Made by a program: the position numbers and the translations under genes | Shown here: one piece after another, positions 1 to 8,161 of the stretch | Layout: each line of letters begins with the position of its first letter | Numbering within the stretch: the first letter of the stretch is position 1 | The notes under the pieces: generated by a model | Databases searched by the model: none | Told to the model about the DNA's origin: nothing | The model's input: only the letters and a program-made list of their open reading frames with translations | NCBI RefSeq assembly: GCF_029080175.1 | Contig: NZ_JARFJC010000046.1 | Source: Luteipulveratus flavus | Lineage (GTDB): Bacteria; Actinomycetota; Actinomycetes; Actinomycetales; Dermatophilaceae | Strand: one strand, 5' to 3' | DNA: 64,000 nucleotides

Positions 1-160
1 GACCCCCGCCGGTTGAGCCGCCGGCCCCCCGCCGCTTGAGCCGCCGGAGCGCTAGCGGAGGCGCGTCGAAACCCGGTGCCGGAGGGGGAGACTCGTGCGG
101 ACGACTCGCCAGGGTTTCGAATCGGGTCTCGGCCGGCGCCTCGCCCCGGCTCAACGAGCG
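1..160. repeat. REP-like palindromic intergenic repeat
   Basis: Nested repeats fill the upstream region of pdxT. TTGAGCCGCCGG occurs at 13-24 and again at 36-47. TCGAAACCC at 66-74 is the exact reverse complement of most of GGGTTTCGA at 112-120, and GTTGAGCC at 12-19 pairs with GGCTCAAC at 148-155. The TTGAG...GTCGAAACC arrangement resembles the short palindromic repeats scattered between genes in many actinobacterial genomes. The element may begin before the window. Confidence 0.6.
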
Positions 161-218
161 GCCGCAGCTCAGGCCGGTCTCGTGGCGACCTGACCCGAGT
201 GCTCCGCGCGCCGCGGGT

Positions 219-224
219 TAACCT
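219..224 (+). promoter_or_regulatory. -10 hexamer for leaderless pdxT
   Basis: TAACCT lies with 7 bases between it and the pdxT ATG. There is no Shine-Dalgarno sequence, so transcription would start at or next to the start codon. No clear -35 is visible. Confidence 0.5.
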
Positions 225-231
225 CGCCGCC

Positions 232-834
232 ATGTCATCGCCTGTCGTCGGGGTCCTGGCCGTCCAGGGCGACGTCCGTGAGCACCTGCGAGCCCTCGAG
301 GAGTCCGGGGCGCACTCGATCGCCGTCCGCCGCCCGGAGGAGGTCGAGCGCATCGACGGGCTGGTCCTGCCCGGCGGCGAGTCGACGACGATGGACAAGC
401 TGCTGCGCGCGTTCGACCTGCAGCAGCCGTTGCGCGAGCGGATCGCCCGGGGCATGCCCGCCTACGGCTCCTGCGCCGGCATGATCCTGCTCGCGGACAA
501 GGTCCTGGACAGCACGACCGACCAGCAGACGATCGGCGGCCTCGACGTCACCGTGCGTCGCAACGCCTTCGGCCGTCAGGTCGACTCGTTCGAGACCGAC
601 CTGACGATGTCCGGCGTGGACGGCGCCCCGATCCGTGCGGTGTTCATCCGGGCTCCCTGGGTCGAGGCCGTCGGGCCGGCCGTCGAGGTGCTGGCCACGG
701 TGCCGGACGGGCCGGCCGCCGGACGGGTCGTCGCCGTCCGCCAGGGTTCGTTGCTGGCGACGTCGTTCCACCCCGAGGTGACGGGCGACCACCGGATCCA
801 TCGCTTCTTCGTCACCGAGATTTTGCGCCGCTGA
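232..834 (+). CDS. pdxT: Pyridoxal 5'-phosphate synthase glutaminase subunit PdxT
   Basis: Glutaminase half of the PLP synthase: it hydrolyses glutamine and channels ammonia to PdxS. The 200-residue product has the class-I amidotransferase signature: GGEST at 48-52, nucleophile Cys81 within GSCAG, and His180/Glu182 in FHPEV. The frame is open further upstream, but homology begins at this ATG and a -10 hexamer sits just before it, so the upstream extension is rejected. In relatives pdxS precedes pdxT and yebC follows; here pdxS would be outside the window and a phoD gene intervenes before yebC. Family assignment is secure. Confidence 0.96.
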   Translation: MSSPVVGVLAVQGDVREHLRALEESGAHSIAVRRPEEVERIDGLVLPGGESTTMDKLLRAFDLQQPLRERIARGMPAYGSCAGMILLADKVLDSTTDQQTIGGLDVTVRRNAFGRQVDSFETDLTMSGVDGAPIRAVFIRAPWVEAVGPAVEVLATVPDGPAAGRVVAVRQGSLLATSFHPEVTGDHRIHRFFVTEILRR

Positions 835-902
835 CGCCGGGAGGTCGACCCGGCACGGATGACTGGGGCCGCACCCCTTCGTCCCCGTCAAGGAGCATCC
901 CC

Positions 903-2486
903 GTGCCCCAGCTCAGCCGCCGCCACCTCATCGGTCTCACCGGTGCCACCGGCCTGTCCGCCGCCACCGTCCTCACCCGGTCCTCCGCACCGGCCGGTGC
1001 CACGCCCTGGTCCGGCACCGACCCGTTCACGCTCGGTGTCGCCAGCGGCGACCCGGCCCCGGACGGCGTCGTCCTGTGGACCCGCCTGGCCCCGAACCCG
1101 CTCGCCGCGGACGGCCGAGCCGGCATGGGGGACAAGCCGGTCCAGGTCCAGTGGCAGGTCGCCACGGACCCGACCTTCAAGAACGACAGCGTCGTACGCG
1201 CCGGCTCCGCGCGCGCCGTGCCCGAGCTCGCGCACTCGGTCCACGTCGAGCTGAGCGGCCTCCTCCCGGACCGCGAGTACTGGTACCGCTTCCGCGCCGG
1301 CAACAAACTCAGCCCGGTCGGCCGGACCCGTACCGCCCCCGCGTACGGCGCCGAGCTGAAGGAGCTGCGCTTCGCCTTCACCAGCTGCCAGAACCTGCCC
1401 GCCGGCTACTTCACCGCGTACCGGCACATGGCGCAGGACGACCTGGACCTGGTCGTCCACCTCGGCGACTACATCTACGAGGGCGTCGGCAAGAGCACCC
1501 TCCCCGGCCGCTCGCACGCCTCGGGCGCGGAGATCTTCACGCTGCCGGACTACCGACTGCGGTACTCGCAGTACAAGACCGACCCCGACCTGCGCGCCGC
1601 ACACGCCGCCGCACCCTGGATCGTGACGCCCGACGACCACGAGGTCGAGAACAACTACGCGAACGACATCTCCGAGCCGGACCAGGAGCCCGACCAGGAC
1701 CGCGCGGTCTTCCTGAAGCGCCGTGCCGCCGCGTACCAGGCGTACTACGAGCACATGCCGCTGCGTCGGCGGTCGATGCCGACCGGCCCGGACATGCAGC
1801 TCTACCGCCGGATCCGCTACGGGCGGCTGGCGGAGTTCAACGTGCTGGACACCCGCCAGTACCGCGACGACCAGCTCGAGGGCTGCGCCCAGCCGTGCAC
1901 CGACCGCTACCAGCCGGGCCGGACCATGCTCGGTGCCGAGCAGGAGAGCTGGCTCACCAGCGGCCTGTCCTCCTCGACCGCCACCTGGAAGGTCCTCGCC
2001 AACCAGGTCGTGACGTTCGACGCCGACGGCAAGGCCGGCCCGGCCGAGAGCTACAGCCTCGACACCTGGATGGGGTACGCCAACGCCCGCCAGCGCTGGT
2101 ACGACGTCCTGCACGAGCGCAAGGTCGAGAACACCGTCGTGATCACCGGCGACGCGCACCGCAGCGCCACCGCCGACCTGAAGCTGGACTACCGGGACCA
2201 GGCGTCGCCGACGGTCGGCGTGGAGTTCCTCGGCACGTCCATCTCCTCGGGCGGCAACGGTGCCGACATGGACGCCACCGGCACCACGTGGCTCTCGCAG
2301 AACCCGCACCTGAAGTTCGCCAACTCCCAGCGCGGCTACCAGCGGTGCGTCGTGACGCCCGGACAGTGGCGTACCGACTACCGCGTCGTGAGCGCGGTCA
2401 CCACCCCTGACGCTCCGATCGCCGACCGCGCCGAGGTGTACGTCGAGGCGGGCCGCCCCGGCGTCGCCGGCGTCGACCGGCACTGA
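903..2486 (+). CDS. phoD: Alkaline phosphatase D (PhoD family), Tat-exported
   Basis: Secreted metallophosphatase/phosphodiesterase of 527 residues that releases phosphate outside the cell. The N-terminus has a twin-arginine signal (SRRHLIGLTG, Arg6-Arg7) followed by a hydrophobic stretch and an Ala-rich cleavage region near residue 33. PhoD metal-site motifs follow in order: TSCQ, HLGDYIYE, DDHE and a late GDAHRS. The start is GTG with AAGGAG at 890-895, 7 bases upstream. It stands alone between pdxT and yebC, with a strong hairpin behind it. No pho box was recognised. Substrate range cannot be told from sequence. Confidence 0.93.
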   Translation: MPQLSRRHLIGLTGATGLSAATVLTRSSAPAGATPWSGTDPFTLGVASGDPAPDGVVLWTRLAPNPLAADGRAGMGDKPVQVQWQVATDPTFKNDSVVRAGSARAVPELAHSVHVELSGLLPDREYWYRFRAGNKLSPVGRTRTAPAYGAELKELRFAFTSCQNLPAGYFTAYRHMAQDDLDLVVHLGDYIYEGVGKSTLPGRSHASGAEIFTLPDYRLRYSQYKTDPDLRAAHAAAPWIVTPDDHEVENNYANDISEPDQEPDQDRAVFLKRRAAAYQAYYEHMPLRRRSMPTGPDMQLYRRIRYGRLAEFNVLDTRQYRDDQLEGCAQPCTDRYQPGRTMLGAEQESWLTSGLSSSTATWKVLANQVVTFDADGKAGPAESYSLDTWMGYANARQRWYDVLHERKVENTVVITGDAHRSATADLKLDYRDQASPTVGVEFLGTSISSGGNGADMDATGTTWLSQNPHLKFANSQRGYQRCVVTPGQWRTDYRVVSAVTTPDAPIADRAEVYVEAGRPGVAGVDRH

Positions 2487-2502
2487 GCACGGCGCACCCG
2501 GT

Positions 2503-2528
2503 CGGCCGCCCCGACGCTGGGGCGGCCG
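2503..2528 (+). terminator. Hairpin terminator after phoD
   Basis: CGGCCGCCCC (2503-2512) pairs perfectly with GGGGCGGCCG (2519-2528) around a 6-base loop. There is no T-run, as is common for actinobacterial hairpin terminators. Confidence 0.6.
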
Positions 2529-2540
2529 GCCGCTGCTCGC

Positions 2541-2546
2541 TAGGAT
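2541..2546 (+). promoter_or_regulatory. -10 hexamer upstream of yebC
   Basis: TAGGAT follows the phoD terminator. Its expected transcription start (about 2553) coincides with a GTG in the yebC frame, but the conserved YebC start is the ATG at 2598, which would leave a leader of about 45 bases. Confidence 0.45.
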
Positions 2547-2597
2547 CGTGCGGTGCCCTGGCTGGGGCACGGCTCAGCGACGCAGGGAACGGGAGAC

Positions 2598-3371
2598 ATG
2601 AGCGGTCACTCCAAATGGGCGACGACGAAGCACAAGAAGGCTGCGATCGACGCCAAGCGGGGCAAGCTCTTCGCCAAGCTCATCAAGAACATCGAGGTCG
2701 CCGCACGCCAGGGCGGTGGTGACCCCGGGGGCAATCCCACCCTGTTCGACGCGATCCAGAAGGCCAAGAAGTCCTCGGTCCCCAACGACAACATCGACCG
2801 CGCCGTCAAGCGCGGGTCGGGTGCCGAGGCCGGCGGTGCCGACTACCAGGCACTGACGTACGAGGGGTACGCACCCGGCGGGGTCGCGCTCCTGATCGAG
2901 TGTCTGACCGACAACAAGAACCGCGCCGTCGCCGAGGTCCGTACCGCCCTGCAGAAGAACGGCGGCTCGATGGCCGAGTCCGGCTCGGTGGCCTACCTGT
3001 TCGGCCGCAAGGGCGTGGTCATCGTCCCGAAGGCGCAGAAGGACTCCGCCGACGCGACCGAGGACGGGCTCCTGGAGGTCGTCCTGGACTCCGGCGCCGA
3101 GGAGGTCAACGACCTCGGCGAATCCTTCGAGATCGTCTCCGAGGCGGGCGACTTCGTGTCGGTCCGCGAGTCGCTGCAGAGCGCGGGCATCGACTACGAC
3201 TCGGCCGAGGCGTCGTGGCTGCCGAGCGTCGAGGTGCCGCTGGACGAGGCGGGCGCCAAGAAGATGTTCCGCATCATCGAGGCTCTCGAGGACAGCGACG
3301 ACGTCCAGAACGTCTACGCCAACGGCGAGGTGTCCGACGACGTCCTCGCCGCGCTCGACGCCGAGGACTGA
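2598..3371 (+). CDS. yebC: YebC/PmpR family regulatory protein
   Basis: Conserved 257-residue cytoplasmic protein of the YebC/TACO1 family, reported in other bacteria as a DNA-binding regulator and as a factor that relieves ribosome stalling at proline stretches. The hallmark N-terminus MSGHSKWATTKHKK, rich in Lys and His, starts at this ATG; AGGGAA at 2584-2589 is a usable ribosome site. Alternatively a GTG at 2553 could add 15 residues from a leaderless message, but those residues are not conserved in the family. It precedes ruvCAB, the usual actinobacterial order, and is separated from it by a terminator and its own promoter. Confidence 0.95.
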   Translation: MSGHSKWATTKHKKAAIDAKRGKLFAKLIKNIEVAARQGGGDPGGNPTLFDAIQKAKKSSVPNDNIDRAVKRGSGAEAGGADYQALTYEGYAPGGVALLIECLTDNKNRAVAEVRTALQKNGGSMAESGSVAYLFGRKGVVIVPKAQKDSADATEDGLLEVVLDSGAEEVNDLGESFEIVSEAGDFVSVRESLQSAGIDYDSAEASWLPSVEVPLDEAGAKKMFRIIEALEDSDDVQNVYANGEVSDDVLAALDAED

Positions 3372-3387
3372 GCCGCCGAGCCGGACA

Positions 3388-3425
3388 CGCCCGCGCCGCA
3401 TCTGCACGGATCGCCGGCGCGGGCG
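3388..3425 (+). terminator. Hairpin terminator after yebC
   Basis: CGCCCGCGCCG (3388-3398) and CGGCGCGGGCG (3415-3425) form a perfect 11-bp stem with a 16-base loop, ending just before the ruvC promoter. Confidence 0.6.
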
Positions 3426-3428
3426 CGA

Positions 3429-3434
3429 TAGCGT
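3429..3434 (+). promoter_or_regulatory. -10 hexamer of ruvCAB
   Basis: TAGCGT at 3429-3434 predicts a transcription start near 3441, immediately before the SOS box. Confidence 0.45.
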
Positions 3435-3442
3435 CGCCCTGA

Positions 3443-3458
3443 CCGAACACCTGTTCGG
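3443..3458 (+). promoter_or_regulatory. SOS box (LexA operator) of ruvCAB
   Basis: CCGAACACCTGTTCGG contains GAAC-N4-GTTC with matching outer CG pairs, fitting the Gram-positive/mycobacterial LexA consensus (CGAAC-N4-GTTCG). It covers the predicted transcription start, so LexA bound here would block the operon until DNA damage. Confidence 0.8.
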
Positions 3459-3483
3459 TGGATCCAGCGTGTGAGGAGTCCCG

Positions 3484-4011
3484 GTGCGTGTCCTGGGTGT
3501 CGATCCGGGTCTGACCCGTTGTGGGCTCGGCGTCGTCGACGGCGGCATCGGACAGCCGCTGCGGATGGTGGCCGTCGGGGTGATCCGTACACCCGTGGCC
3601 GACGACCCGGCCAGCAGGCTGTACGCACTGCAGAGCGAGATGGAGCACTGGTTCGAGGCCCACCAGCCGGACGCCGTGGCCGTCGAGCGGGTCTTCGCCA
3701 AGGCCAACATCAAGGGGATCATGGGCACCGCACAGGCCTCCGCCGTCCCGATGCTCGGCGCGGCCCGCCGCGGTCTGCCGCTGGCGATGCACACCCCGTC
3801 GGAGGTGAAGGCCGCCGTGACCGGCAACGGCCGCGCCGACAAGGCCCAGGTGACCAGCATGGTCACCCGCATCCTGCGGCTGGACGTCGCGCCCCGACCG
3901 GCGGACGCCGCCGACGCGCTGGCGCTGGCCATCTGCCACGTGTGGCGCGGAGGTGCCCAGGACCGGCTCGCGCAGGCCGTGGCGCGCCAGCGTGCGGGAG
4001 TACGGCGATGA
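3484..4011 (+). CDS. ruvC: Holliday junction endodeoxyribonuclease RuvC
   Basis: Resolvase that nicks Holliday junctions symmetrically at the end of recombinational repair. The 175-residue product has the expected acidic catalytic set: Asp7 in VDPG, Glu68 in AVERV, and Asp141/Asp144 in DAADALALA. Start is GTG with GAGGAG at 3472-3477. It is first in a three-gene operon with ruvA and ruvB; its stop overlaps the ruvA start by 4 bases (ATGA), suggesting translational coupling. The SOS box upstream indicates damage induction. Confidence 0.97.
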   Translation: MRVLGVDPGLTRCGLGVVDGGIGQPLRMVAVGVIRTPVADDPASRLYALQSEMEHWFEAHQPDAVAVERVFAKANIKGIMGTAQASAVPMLGAARRGLPLAMHTPSEVKAAVTGNGRADKAQVTSMVTRILRLDVAPRPADAADALALAICHVWRGGAQDRLAQAVARQRAGVRR

Positions 4012-4604
4012 TCGCGAGCCTGCGCGGTGCCGTGGCCACGGCCGGGCTCGACCACGTCGTGCTCGAGGTCGGGGGAGTGGGCATGCTCGTGCACACCACG
4101 CCGGGCACGGCGAGCGGGCTGCGACGCGGCCAGGAGGCGCAGCTCGCGACCTCCCTGGTCGTCCGCGAGGACTCGCTGACGCTGTTCGGGTTCGCCGACG
4201 AGGCCGAGCGCGACCTCTTCGAGCAGGTGCAGACGGTGAGCGGCGTAGGTCCGCGGCTCGCGCTGGCCATGCTCGCGGTGCACCCGCCGGACTCCCTGCG
4301 GGCCGCGATCTCCGGCGGTGACGTCGTCGCCCTGACCAAGGTGCCCGGTATCGGCAAGAAGGGCGCCGAGCGGATCGTCCTGGAGCTGCGCGACAAGGTC
4401 GGCGCGATCCCCGGCGGCGCCGCCACGGTCGTCGCGGCCGGCAACGGCTCGCCCGCGCGCGGCCAGGTCGCCGAGGCCCTGGTCGGCCTGGGCTGGTCGG
4501 CGAAGCAGGCCGACGACGCCGTCGGCAAGGTGCTCGCCGCCGGTCCGCAGTCCGGCGACGTGTCCTCCCTCCTGCGTCTCGCGCTGCGTGAGCTCGGCCG
4601 ATGA
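4008..4604 (+). CDS. ruvA: Holliday junction branch migration subunit RuvA
   Basis: Junction-binding subunit (198 residues) that loads the RuvB motor and holds four-way DNA in an open square. It shows an N-terminal OB-like domain beginning MIASLRG, helix-hairpin-helix motifs around VSGVGPRLAL and VPGIGKKGAERI, a Gly/Ala linker, and the C-terminal RuvB-binding helical domain from EALVGLGW. It overlaps ruvC and ruvB by 4 bases each (ATGA), so the three proteins are made in step. The frame is open well upstream inside ruvC, but the family start is this ATG. Confidence 0.97.
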   Translation: MIASLRGAVATAGLDHVVLEVGGVGMLVHTTPGTASGLRRGQEAQLATSLVVREDSLTLFGFADEAERDLFEQVQTVSGVGPRLALAMLAVHPPDSLRAAISGGDVVALTKVPGIGKKGAERIVLELRDKVGAIPGGAATVVAAGNGSPARGQVAEALVGLGWSAKQADDAVGKVLAAGPQSGDVSSLLRLALRELGR

Positions 4605-5734
4605 GCGCTCCCGAGGACGCCGCGTTCAACCCCTCGTCGTACGACGACTCCTTGTACGACGACGCGTCCTACGACGCCACGGCGCGCGTCGTCGACCCGC
4701 GCGGTGACGACGACGAACGGCGGGTCGAGGCGGCGCTGCGGCCCAAGCGGCTCTCGGAGTTCCCCGGCCAGCCGCGCGTCAGCGACCAGCTGGCACTGGT
4801 CCTGGAGGCGGCGCGCCGGCGCGGCACCCCGCCGGACCACGTGCTGCTCTCTGGCCCTCCCGGTCTCGGCAAGACGTCGCTGGCCATGATCATCGCCGCC
4901 GAGCTCGAGCAGCCGATCCGCATCACCAGCGGGCCGGCGATCCAGCACGCCGGCGACCTCGCCGCGATCCTGTCTTCGCTCGCGGAGGGGGAGGTCCTCT
5001 TCCTGGACGAGATCCACCGGATGGCCCGCCCGGCCGAGGAGATGCTCTACCTGGCGATGGAGGACTTCCGCGTCGACGTCGTCGTCGGCAAGGGGCCGGG
5101 CGCGACCGCCATCCCGCTGGAGCTGCCGCCGTTCACCGTCGTCGGCGCGACCACCCGGGCCGGCCTCCTGCCCGCGCCGCTGCGCGACCGGTTCGGCTTC
5201 ACCGGTCACCTGGACTACTACACGTCCACTGACCTCGCGACGATCCTCACCCGCAACGCCACGCTGCTCGACGTCGAGGCGACCCGCCAGGGCATCGAGG
5301 AGATTGCCGGCCGGTCCCGCGGCACTCCCCGGATCGCCAACCGGCTGCTGCGACGCGTGCGCGACTACGCCCAGGTCCACGGCACCGGCGTCGTGGACCT
5401 CCCGGCCTCGCATGCGGCGCTGGAGCTGTTCGACGTGGACGCGCGCGGCCTGGACCGGCTCGACCGCGGCGTGCTGGAGGCCCTGTGCCGCCGGTTCGGC
5501 GGGGGTCCTGTCGGCCTGTCCACCCTGGCGGTGGCGGTGGGGGAGGAGCCCGACACCGTCGAGACGGTCGCGGAGCCCTACCTCGTGCGCGAGGGATACA
5601 TGCTCCGGACGCCCCGCGGCCGTGCTGCCGCGCCCGCCGCCTGGGAGCATCTCGGGCTCACGCCGCCGGTCTCCGCAGGAACCTCCGCGCAGCCCCTGCC
5701 GTTCGACGAGGGAGAAGGCCGGTTCAGCCCCTGA
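4601..5734 (+). CDS. ruvB: Holliday junction helicase motor RuvB
   Basis: Hexameric AAA+ ATPase that drives branch migration with RuvA. The 377 residues carry Walker A GPPGLGKT at 85-92, Walker B LFLDEIH at 133-139, the sensor GATTRAG, and a winged-helix C-terminus. About 40 extra acidic, Asp/Tyr-rich residues precede the conserved core; this start is kept because it overlaps the ruvA stop as ATGA. The C-terminus is extended by about 30 residues past the conserved HLGL. Last gene of the ruv operon. Confidence 0.97.
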   Translation: MSAPEDAAFNPSSYDDSLYDDASYDATARVVDPRGDDDERRVEAALRPKRLSEFPGQPRVSDQLALVLEAARRRGTPPDHVLLSGPPGLGKTSLAMIIAAELEQPIRITSGPAIQHAGDLAAILSSLAEGEVLFLDEIHRMARPAEEMLYLAMEDFRVDVVVGKGPGATAIPLELPPFTVVGATTRAGLLPAPLRDRFGFTGHLDYYTSTDLATILTRNATLLDVEATRQGIEEIAGRSRGTPRIANRLLRRVRDYAQVHGTGVVDLPASHAALELFDVDARGLDRLDRGVLEALCRRFGGGPVGLSTLAVAVGEEPDTVETVAEPYLVREGYMLRTPRGRAAAPAAWEHLGLTPPVSAGTSAQPLPFDEGEGRFSP

Positions 5735-5774
5735 CCCGCTTGCGCGGCGGAGGAGAATTTCCTCACACCCAGAG

Positions 5775-5803
5775 TTGGGCGGGTGGTTGGGCTCACCTAC
5801 ACT
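5775..5803 (+). promoter_or_regulatory. Promoter of yajC-secDF
   Basis: TTGGGC (5775-5780) and TACACT (5798-5803) are separated by 17 bases, a housekeeping-sigma type promoter in the 150-base gap between ruvB and yajC. Confidence 0.55.
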
Positions 5804-5884
5804 CTGCCGTTGGCCCGGCAACCAGTGTGCGGTGCCCGCGTACGCCGGTCGCGACCGACCATCCACGGTGAGGAAAGACACTTG

Positions 5885-6283
5885 ATGCCGTCTCTGGCGA
5901 CAGCCGCTTCGCAAGGTGGCAGCGCTGCAAGCCTGCTGATCCTGCTGCTCCCGGTGCTGCTCATCGCGCTGATGTTCTGGACCCAGCGGCGCCGCAACCG
6001 GCAGTTCCAGCAGGCGCAGGCCGAGCTGCGGATCGGCGACGAGGTCGCGACGACGTCCGGCCTGCTGGGTCGGCTCGTCGCGCTGGACGAGCAGGCGGGC
6101 AGCATCGAGGCCGCGCCCGGGGTGGTGCTCCGGTTCGACCGTCGCGCCATCGTCCCACCGACCGTCGCGAGCGCTGCGGCCGAGCCGTCCGACGCCCCGG
6201 CCGAGGCCGAGACCGAGCGCCCGAGCACTCAAGACGACTCCGACTCGACCGGCGAGGGCTCGACCCCGCGCCAGGGATCCTGA
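5885..6283 (+). CDS. yajC: Preprotein translocase subunit YajC
   Basis: Small accessory subunit of the SecDF-YajC complex, which assists SecYEG-dependent export. The 132-residue product has one membrane segment near residues 16-34 followed by a basic stretch and the conserved region around IGDEVATTSGLLG; the C-terminal third is acidic and Ser/Thr-rich, probably disordered. ATG is chosen with AGGAAAG upstream; a TTG codon directly before it is an equally in-frame but less likely start. It heads yajC-secD-secF, 9 bases before secD. Confidence 0.92.
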   Translation: MPSLATAASQGGSAASLLILLLPVLLIALMFWTQRRRNRQFQQAQAELRIGDEVATTSGLLGRLVALDEQAGSIEAAPGVVLRFDRRAIVPPTVASAAAEPSDAPAEAETERPSTQDDSDSTGEGSTPRQGS

Positions 6284-6292
6284 GGACCATCT

Positions 6293-8161
6293 GTGGCAAC
6301 TCGTAACCGTCCGAGCCGTACGAACGGCCACCCCAAGGCCGTCCTGCTGACGCTCGTGGCCCTGATCGTCGCGCTGTTCGCCGGCATCGGCGCGACCACC
6401 GTGCTGGGGGACGCGAAGGGCCAGTGGACTCCCAAGCTCGGTCTCGACCTCGAGGGTGGCCGTCAGATCACGCTCGAGCCGGTCATCGGCGAGGGCTCGC
6501 AGAAGATCAACAGCGGTCAGGTCGAGCGTGCGGTCGACATCATCCGCAAGCGCGTCGACGGCACCGGCGTCTCCGAGGCCGAGGTCACCACGCTCGGCGA
6601 GCGCAACATCGTCGTGTCGCTTCCGGGCGAGCCGAGCAAGGAGATCCTCAACTCCCTGTCCCGCTCCTCGGCCCTGTCGTTCCGCGCCGTGATCGCCTCG
6701 ACGCGCAACGAGCCGCCGACCCGGACGCTCCCGCAGCCGCCCAGCGTCCCGAAGGCGACCGCGACGCCGTCCGCATCGGGGTCGACCTCCCCCTCCGCCT
6801 CCCCGACGGTGAGCAGCGCTCCCTCGTCCTCGTCCACGGGCGCGAACGGTGTCTACCCGCAGGCCTTCCCGGCTGCTGCCACGCCGACACCGACGCCGAG
6901 TACGACCGCCGGAGCGACCCAGAGCCCCACCACGGCGACGGCCAACAAGCCCAAGAACCCGAGCGACCCCGCGTGGGCGCAGCAGCCCGTGAGCGCGGTC
7001 TGGGTCAAGGGCGGCGTCGTCGACCAGGGCTCGACGTACCAGGACCTGCTGCAGGAGTACAGCTGCACCGACAACGAGACGCGGCTGATCGCCTCGAACG
7101 CCCCGGCGGACCAGCCGGTGGTGATGTGCGACCAGACCCAGCAGAACAAGTTCCTGCTCGGCCCGGTCGAGGTCAAGGGTGACTCGATCACCGACGCGAC
7201 CTCCGGTCCGGAGACCAACCAGCAGGGTGTCCAGACCGGTGGGACGCAGATCAACCTGAAGTTCAACAGCACGGGCAAGAAGGCGTTCGGCACGATGACG
7301 ACGCGCCTCGCGGCGCTGCAGTCCGACGCGGACCGCAACCGCTCGGCGATCATCGTGGACGGCCAGGTCCTGGAGGCCCTGGGGACCAAGGACCCCATCA
7401 CCAACGGCGAGGCGCAGATCACCGGTGGGTTCACCCCCGCCAGCGGCAAGCTGCTCGCCGACGAGCTGAAGTTCGGCGCGCTGCCGTTCTCGTTCACCCA
7501 GCTGACCAACGACCAGATCAGCCCGCAGCTGGGTCAGGACCAGCTGCAGAAGGGTCTGCTCGCCGGCGCTGTCGGCATGCTGCTCGTGGTGCTGTACTCG
7601 CTGTTCCAGTACCGCGTGCTCGGCCTGGTCACGGTCGCGTCGCTGGTGATCTCGGCGATCTTCACCTACGGCCTGGTGACCTTCCTCGGCTACGCGAACA
7701 ACTTCCGCCTCACGATGGCCGGCGTCACCGGTCTGATCGTGGCGATCGGTGTCACCGCAGACAGCTTCATCGTCTACTTCGAACGAGTCCGGGACGAAGT
7801 CAGATCCGGCCGACCACTGCGGTCGGCCGTGGAGACCGGCTGGCAGCGCGCGCGGCGGACGATCATCATCTCCGACGTCGTGAACTTCCTGGCATCGGCG
7901 GTCCTGTACATCCTGTCCGAGGCCAACGTGAAGGCCTTCGCGTTCACCCTCGGCCTCACCACGCTCATCGACATCGTGGTCGTCATGATGTTCACCCACC
8001 CGCTGCTGACGCTCCTGGCCCGCACGAAGTTCTTCGGGAGCGGCCACAAGTGGTCCGGCTTCGACCCGGACCGGCTGGGCGCCAAGGGCGTGACGTACGC
8101 CGGTCGCGGCCGGGTGACGATCGCGGACCGCCGTCGCGCGGCCGCAGGAGGACAGATCTGA
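6293..8161 (+). CDS. secD: Protein translocase subunit SecD
   Basis: Membrane subunit that uses the proton gradient to help complete protein export. The 622 residues contain one N-terminal membrane segment (about 17-37), the family motif LGLDLEGG at 49-56, an extracytoplasmic P1 domain, and a bundle of five membrane helices in the last third. Residues about 140-228 are a Pro/Ser/Thr/Ala-rich low-complexity insert, a known actinobacterial feature absent from E. coli SecD. Start is GTG behind GAGGA. Its TGA shares one base with the secF ATG. Confidence 0.96.
   Translation: MATRNRPSRTNGHPKAVLLTLVALIVALFAGIGATTVLGDAKGQWTPKLGLDLEGGRQITLEPVIGEGSQKINSGQVERAVDIIRKRVDGTGVSEAEVTTLGERNIVVSLPGEPSKEILNSLSRSSALSFRAVIASTRNEPPTRTLPQPPSVPKATATPSASGSTSPSASPTVSSAPSSSSTGANGVYPQAFPAAATPTPTPSTTAGATQSPTTATANKPKNPSDPAWAQQPVSAVWVKGGVVDQGSTYQDLLQEYSCTDNETRLIASNAPADQPVVMCDQTQQNKFLLGPVEVKGDSITDATSGPETNQQGVQTGGTQINLKFNSTGKKAFGTMTTRLAALQSDADRNRSAIIVDGQVLEALGTKDPITNGEAQITGGFTPASGKLLADELKFGALPFSFTQLTNDQISPQLGQDQLQKGLLAGAVGMLLVVLYSLFQYRVLGLVTVASLVISAIFTYGLVTFLGYANNFRLTMAGVTGLIVAIGVTADSFIVYFERVRDEVRSGRPLRSAVETGWQRARRTIIISDVVNFLASAVLYILSEANVKAFAFTLGLTTLIDIVVVMMFTHPLLTLLARTKFFGSGHKWSGFDPDRLGAKGVTYAGRGRVTIADRRRAAAGGQI

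Noticed and set aside
888..2570. 560-codon antisense frame over phoD
   Set aside because: Shadow of the phoD codon pattern; no homology and no start signals.
3863..8047. Very long open frame on the minus strand opposite ruvA-secD, and similar long antisense frames elsewhere
   Set aside because: High GC keeps the antisense frames free of stops. The predicted peptides are low-complexity Arg/Gly/Asp strings with no domain, and all lie over well-identified genes.
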